Of a DNA stretch of 64,000 nucleotides, positions 62,397-64,000 are shown piece by piece; positions within the stretch are counted from its first letter, which is position 1; every line of letters begins with the position of its first letter. Both the position numbers and the translations under genes were made by a program. The notes beneath the pieces are model-generated. The model did not search any database, had not been told where the DNA came from, and saw only the letters and a program-made list of their open reading frames with translations. The DNA is from an uncultured Clostridia bacterium (lineage in GTDB: Bacteria; Bacillota; Clostridia; Christensenellales; UBA1242), in contig CALWKE010000001.1 of assembly GCA_944381185.1 (NCBI GenBank), positions 248,001 through 312,000 of the forward strand. Reading direction: 5' to 3'.

Positions 62397-63353
62397 TTAC
62401 CTATAAATTTTGCTAAAATCTCCTTTTAATATTTCTTTCAAATTTAACTCTTTTTTTGGATTTAAAAGAATAAAACAATTTTTATCAAAATCAAAAATTG
62501 CAACTGAAGTGTTTGAAAATATTAAATTTTTTAGACTATTTCGCTGATTTTTTATATAATTTTCACTTTTTTTTGCGTAATTTTGCATTATTTTATTTCG
62601 AAGCAAAAACAGTGCCTTTTCTTTGTTTTGAATCTGCGACCGCTCATCTTCACACTTAACAGAAATCCCTGTTGGTCTATGAGTTATTCTGACAGCCGAC
62701 TCTGTTTTGTTTATGTGTTGACCACCCGCACCACTTGACTTTAAAGTTTCAATAACCAAATCTTCATCATGAATTTGAATATCTTCTTCAAGTTCTCTTA
62801 ATGTCACAACAATAAGTTTGCTTTCTTTTCCGTTTTTCACTTCTTTAAAAAGACCATTTGCAAATTTAAGTTTTTCAAAAACACCCTCACCTGAAACCTG
62901 AATAACCTTGCTGTTTGTTTCATTTTTTAAAACCATATACATATAATTTTCATTCATGCAAAAGTTCTTTATTGAATCAAAAAATAAATTGATAAATTCA
63001 ACATCATTTTCTTTGTTTGAAATTTCAACTCTAACTTTTTGTTTTTCAAAATTTTGCAGATTTTCAAAACATTCAAACATCTTATTTTCAAGACCTAGTT
63101 TTTCCGTTTCAAGACTTTCAATGAGTGAATTATCAATTTTTTGAATTTTAGCGTCTTCAATTTCATTCAACAAACCTTTATATTTTTTATAAAAGTTAAC
63201 AATTGGTGAAATTCTCACAAATTGCTTATAATAAAAGGAATAAAGTTTGCTGTCTGAAGCAACTTCAACTCGTGAAATTAATGAATTTAACTCATCAAAC
63301 TCAAACTCTAATTCATCAAGTGCAGTTAAAAAGTTTGAAAAAAAACTTTCCAT
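62397..63353 (-). CDS. class-I release-factor-like GGQ protein
   Basis: 318 residues. The C-terminal half matches domain 3 of RF1/RF2: [20 protein letters not shown] with Gly-Gly-Gln at 210-212, then [22 protein letters not shown] and [13 protein letters not shown]. Upstream, the codon-recognition domain is present in outline ([12 protein letters not shown]). However, the HRVQRVP.TE..GR.HTS segment of RF1/RF2 is replaced by [14 protein letters not shown], so neither the PxT nor the SPF reading motif is present. It may release peptides from stalled ribosomes without reading a stop codon. First gene of the operon; the ATG lacks a ribosome site and a promoter ends six bases before it. Confidence 0.82.
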   Translation of the reverse strand: MESFFSNFLTALDELEFEFDELNSLISRVEVASDSKLYSFYYKQFVRISPIVNFYKKYKGLLNEIEDAKIQKIDNSLIESLETEKLGLENKMFECFENLQNFEKQKVRVEISNKENDVEFINLFFDSIKNFCMNENYMYMVLKNETNSKVIQVSGEGVFEKLKFANGLFKEVKNGKESKLIVVTLRELEEDIQIHDEDLVIETLKSSGAGGQHINKTESAVRITHRPTGISVKCEDERSQIQNKEKALFLLRNKIMQNYAKKSENYIKNQRNSLKNLIFSNTSVAIFDFDKNCFILLNPKKELNLKEILKGDFSKIYR

Positions 63354-63359
63354 ATCAAC

Positions 63360-63388
63360 ATGATATCAAATTTTGTAAAATTTTACAA
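63360..63388 (-). promoter_or_regulatory. predicted leaderless promoter of the GGQ-helicase operon
   Basis: Minus-strand TTGTAA, a 17-bp spacer, TATCAT, then six bases to the ATG. Confidence 0.45.
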
Positions 63389-63489
63389 TTTAAAATTTAC
63401 AAATATTTTTTATTAAATTAAAAATCTCGTTAAAACAATTTTAAAAATACATAAATTTATGGTATTATATATGCGTTAAGGAGCATTTT

Positions 63490-64000
63490 ATGAAATTTAC
63501 ATTACTTGGGTGCGGAAGATGGGGCTCATTTATCGCATGGTATCTTGACAAAAATGGCAACAAAGTAACAGTTTGGGGAAGAAAGGGTTTTCCAGAAATT
63601 GAAAATCTTATTAAAACACGCAAAAACGAATATGTCACACTTCCCGAAACTATAGATTTGACAACCGACCTTAAAAAAGCCATTGACGCAAGTGAATACA
63701 TTATTATTTCAATCAGTTCACAAGCCGTTCGTGAACTTATGCAGAGCGTAAAACAAATCAGTGGTTATCAAGATAAAAAATTTATTCTTTGCATGAAGGG
63801 GCTTGAAGAAACATCTGGTGACCGCCTTTCAACAATTTTAATTGAAGAAGGTGTCAACCGAAATAATATTGCTGTTTGGGTTGGACCGGGACACATTCAA
63901 TCTTTTGTCAACGGAATACCTAGTGTTATGATTATTGATTCATATAACAGCGAACTTTCTCTTTTTCTGGCTAATTATTTGCGTTCTAATTTAATAAGAT
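63490..64000 (+). CDS. gpsA: glycerol-3-phosphate dehydrogenase, 3' end outside window
   Basis: The first 170 residues of GpsA: nucleotide-binding LLGCGRWGSFIAWYLDKNG, VWGRKG, a EYIIISISSQAVRELM strand, CMKGLEE and VWVGPGHIQSF. It makes sn-glycerol-3-phosphate from dihydroxyacetone phosphate for phospholipids. AAGGAG precedes the ATG. The frame stays open to the window end. Confidence 0.9.
   Translation, partial: MKFTLLGCGRWGSFIAWYLDKNGNKVTVWGRKGFPEIENLIKTRKNEYVTLPETIDLTTDLKKAIDASEYIIISISSQAVRELMQSVKQISGYQDKKFILCMKGLEETSGDRLSTILIEEGVNRNNIAVWVGPGHIQSFVNGIPSVMIIDSYNSELSLFLANYLRSNLIR

Overview
The window is AT-rich, gene-dense bacterial DNA. Intrinsic hairpin-plus-T-run terminators follow most transcription units and GGAGG-type ribosome binding sites precede most genes. 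A yabP-yabQ-divIC block, DUF1540 and TIGR04076 proteins and low-GC codon use point to an uncultured, endospore-lineage clostridial Firmicute, probably gut-associated. The genus cannot be named from this sequence.

Layout. 0-9 kb: 5' part of an NfnA/SudB-like flavoprotein subunit, an SDR oxidoreductase, a membrane-anchored Ig-like surface protein, an MscS channel, a bacterial-PH membrane protein and a three-gene ABC system (two ATPases, one permease). 9-20 kb: a large MBG/YDG lipoprotein and mixed metabolic and hypothetical genes (MBL hydrolase, truncated DUF1848, CofE-like ligase behind tRNA-Ser, PP2C phosphatase, DUF4417 protein, YjdF-like protein). 20.5-30.1 kb: a nine-gene polysaccharide operon on the minus strand (Wzx, UDP-galactopyranose mutase, six glycosyltransferases, Wzy-like polymerase). 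30.3-34.1 kb: tRNA-Ala and tRNA-Ile, small membrane proteins, dapB and an EamA-type transporter. 34.2-38 kb: a second, longer paralogue of the lipoprotein.

38-50 kb is the accessory region. It holds a two-gene cassette (PUA/EVE-like plus DUF5677/HEPN-like) between att-like direct repeats. It also holds a 583-residue protein with two HEPN-type RNxxxH motifs, an ABC exporter between inverted repeats, a tyrosine-recombinase remnant whose stop codon lies in a third copy of the att-like repeat, a 172-bp tandem repeat full of hairpins, and a duplicated tRNA-fMet 3' end.

50-54 kb: divIC, yabQ, yabP and recD2 on the minus strand, then a divergent polysaccharide deacetylase, tmk and a CYTH-like protein. 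55.7-63.4 kb: a tightly packed minus-strand operon of a release-factor-like GGQ protein lacking the usual codon-reading segment, an SF1 helicase, a coiled-coil protein, a GLUG/beta-helix membrane protein, a two-TM protein and HAD phosphatases. The window ends in the 5' part of gpsA.

Most promising for new biology: the GGQ-helicase-coiled-coil-GLUG operon, the double-RNxxxH protein, the repeat-flanked two-gene cassette, and several promoters whose -10 box ends six bases before the ATG, suggesting leaderless mRNAs.
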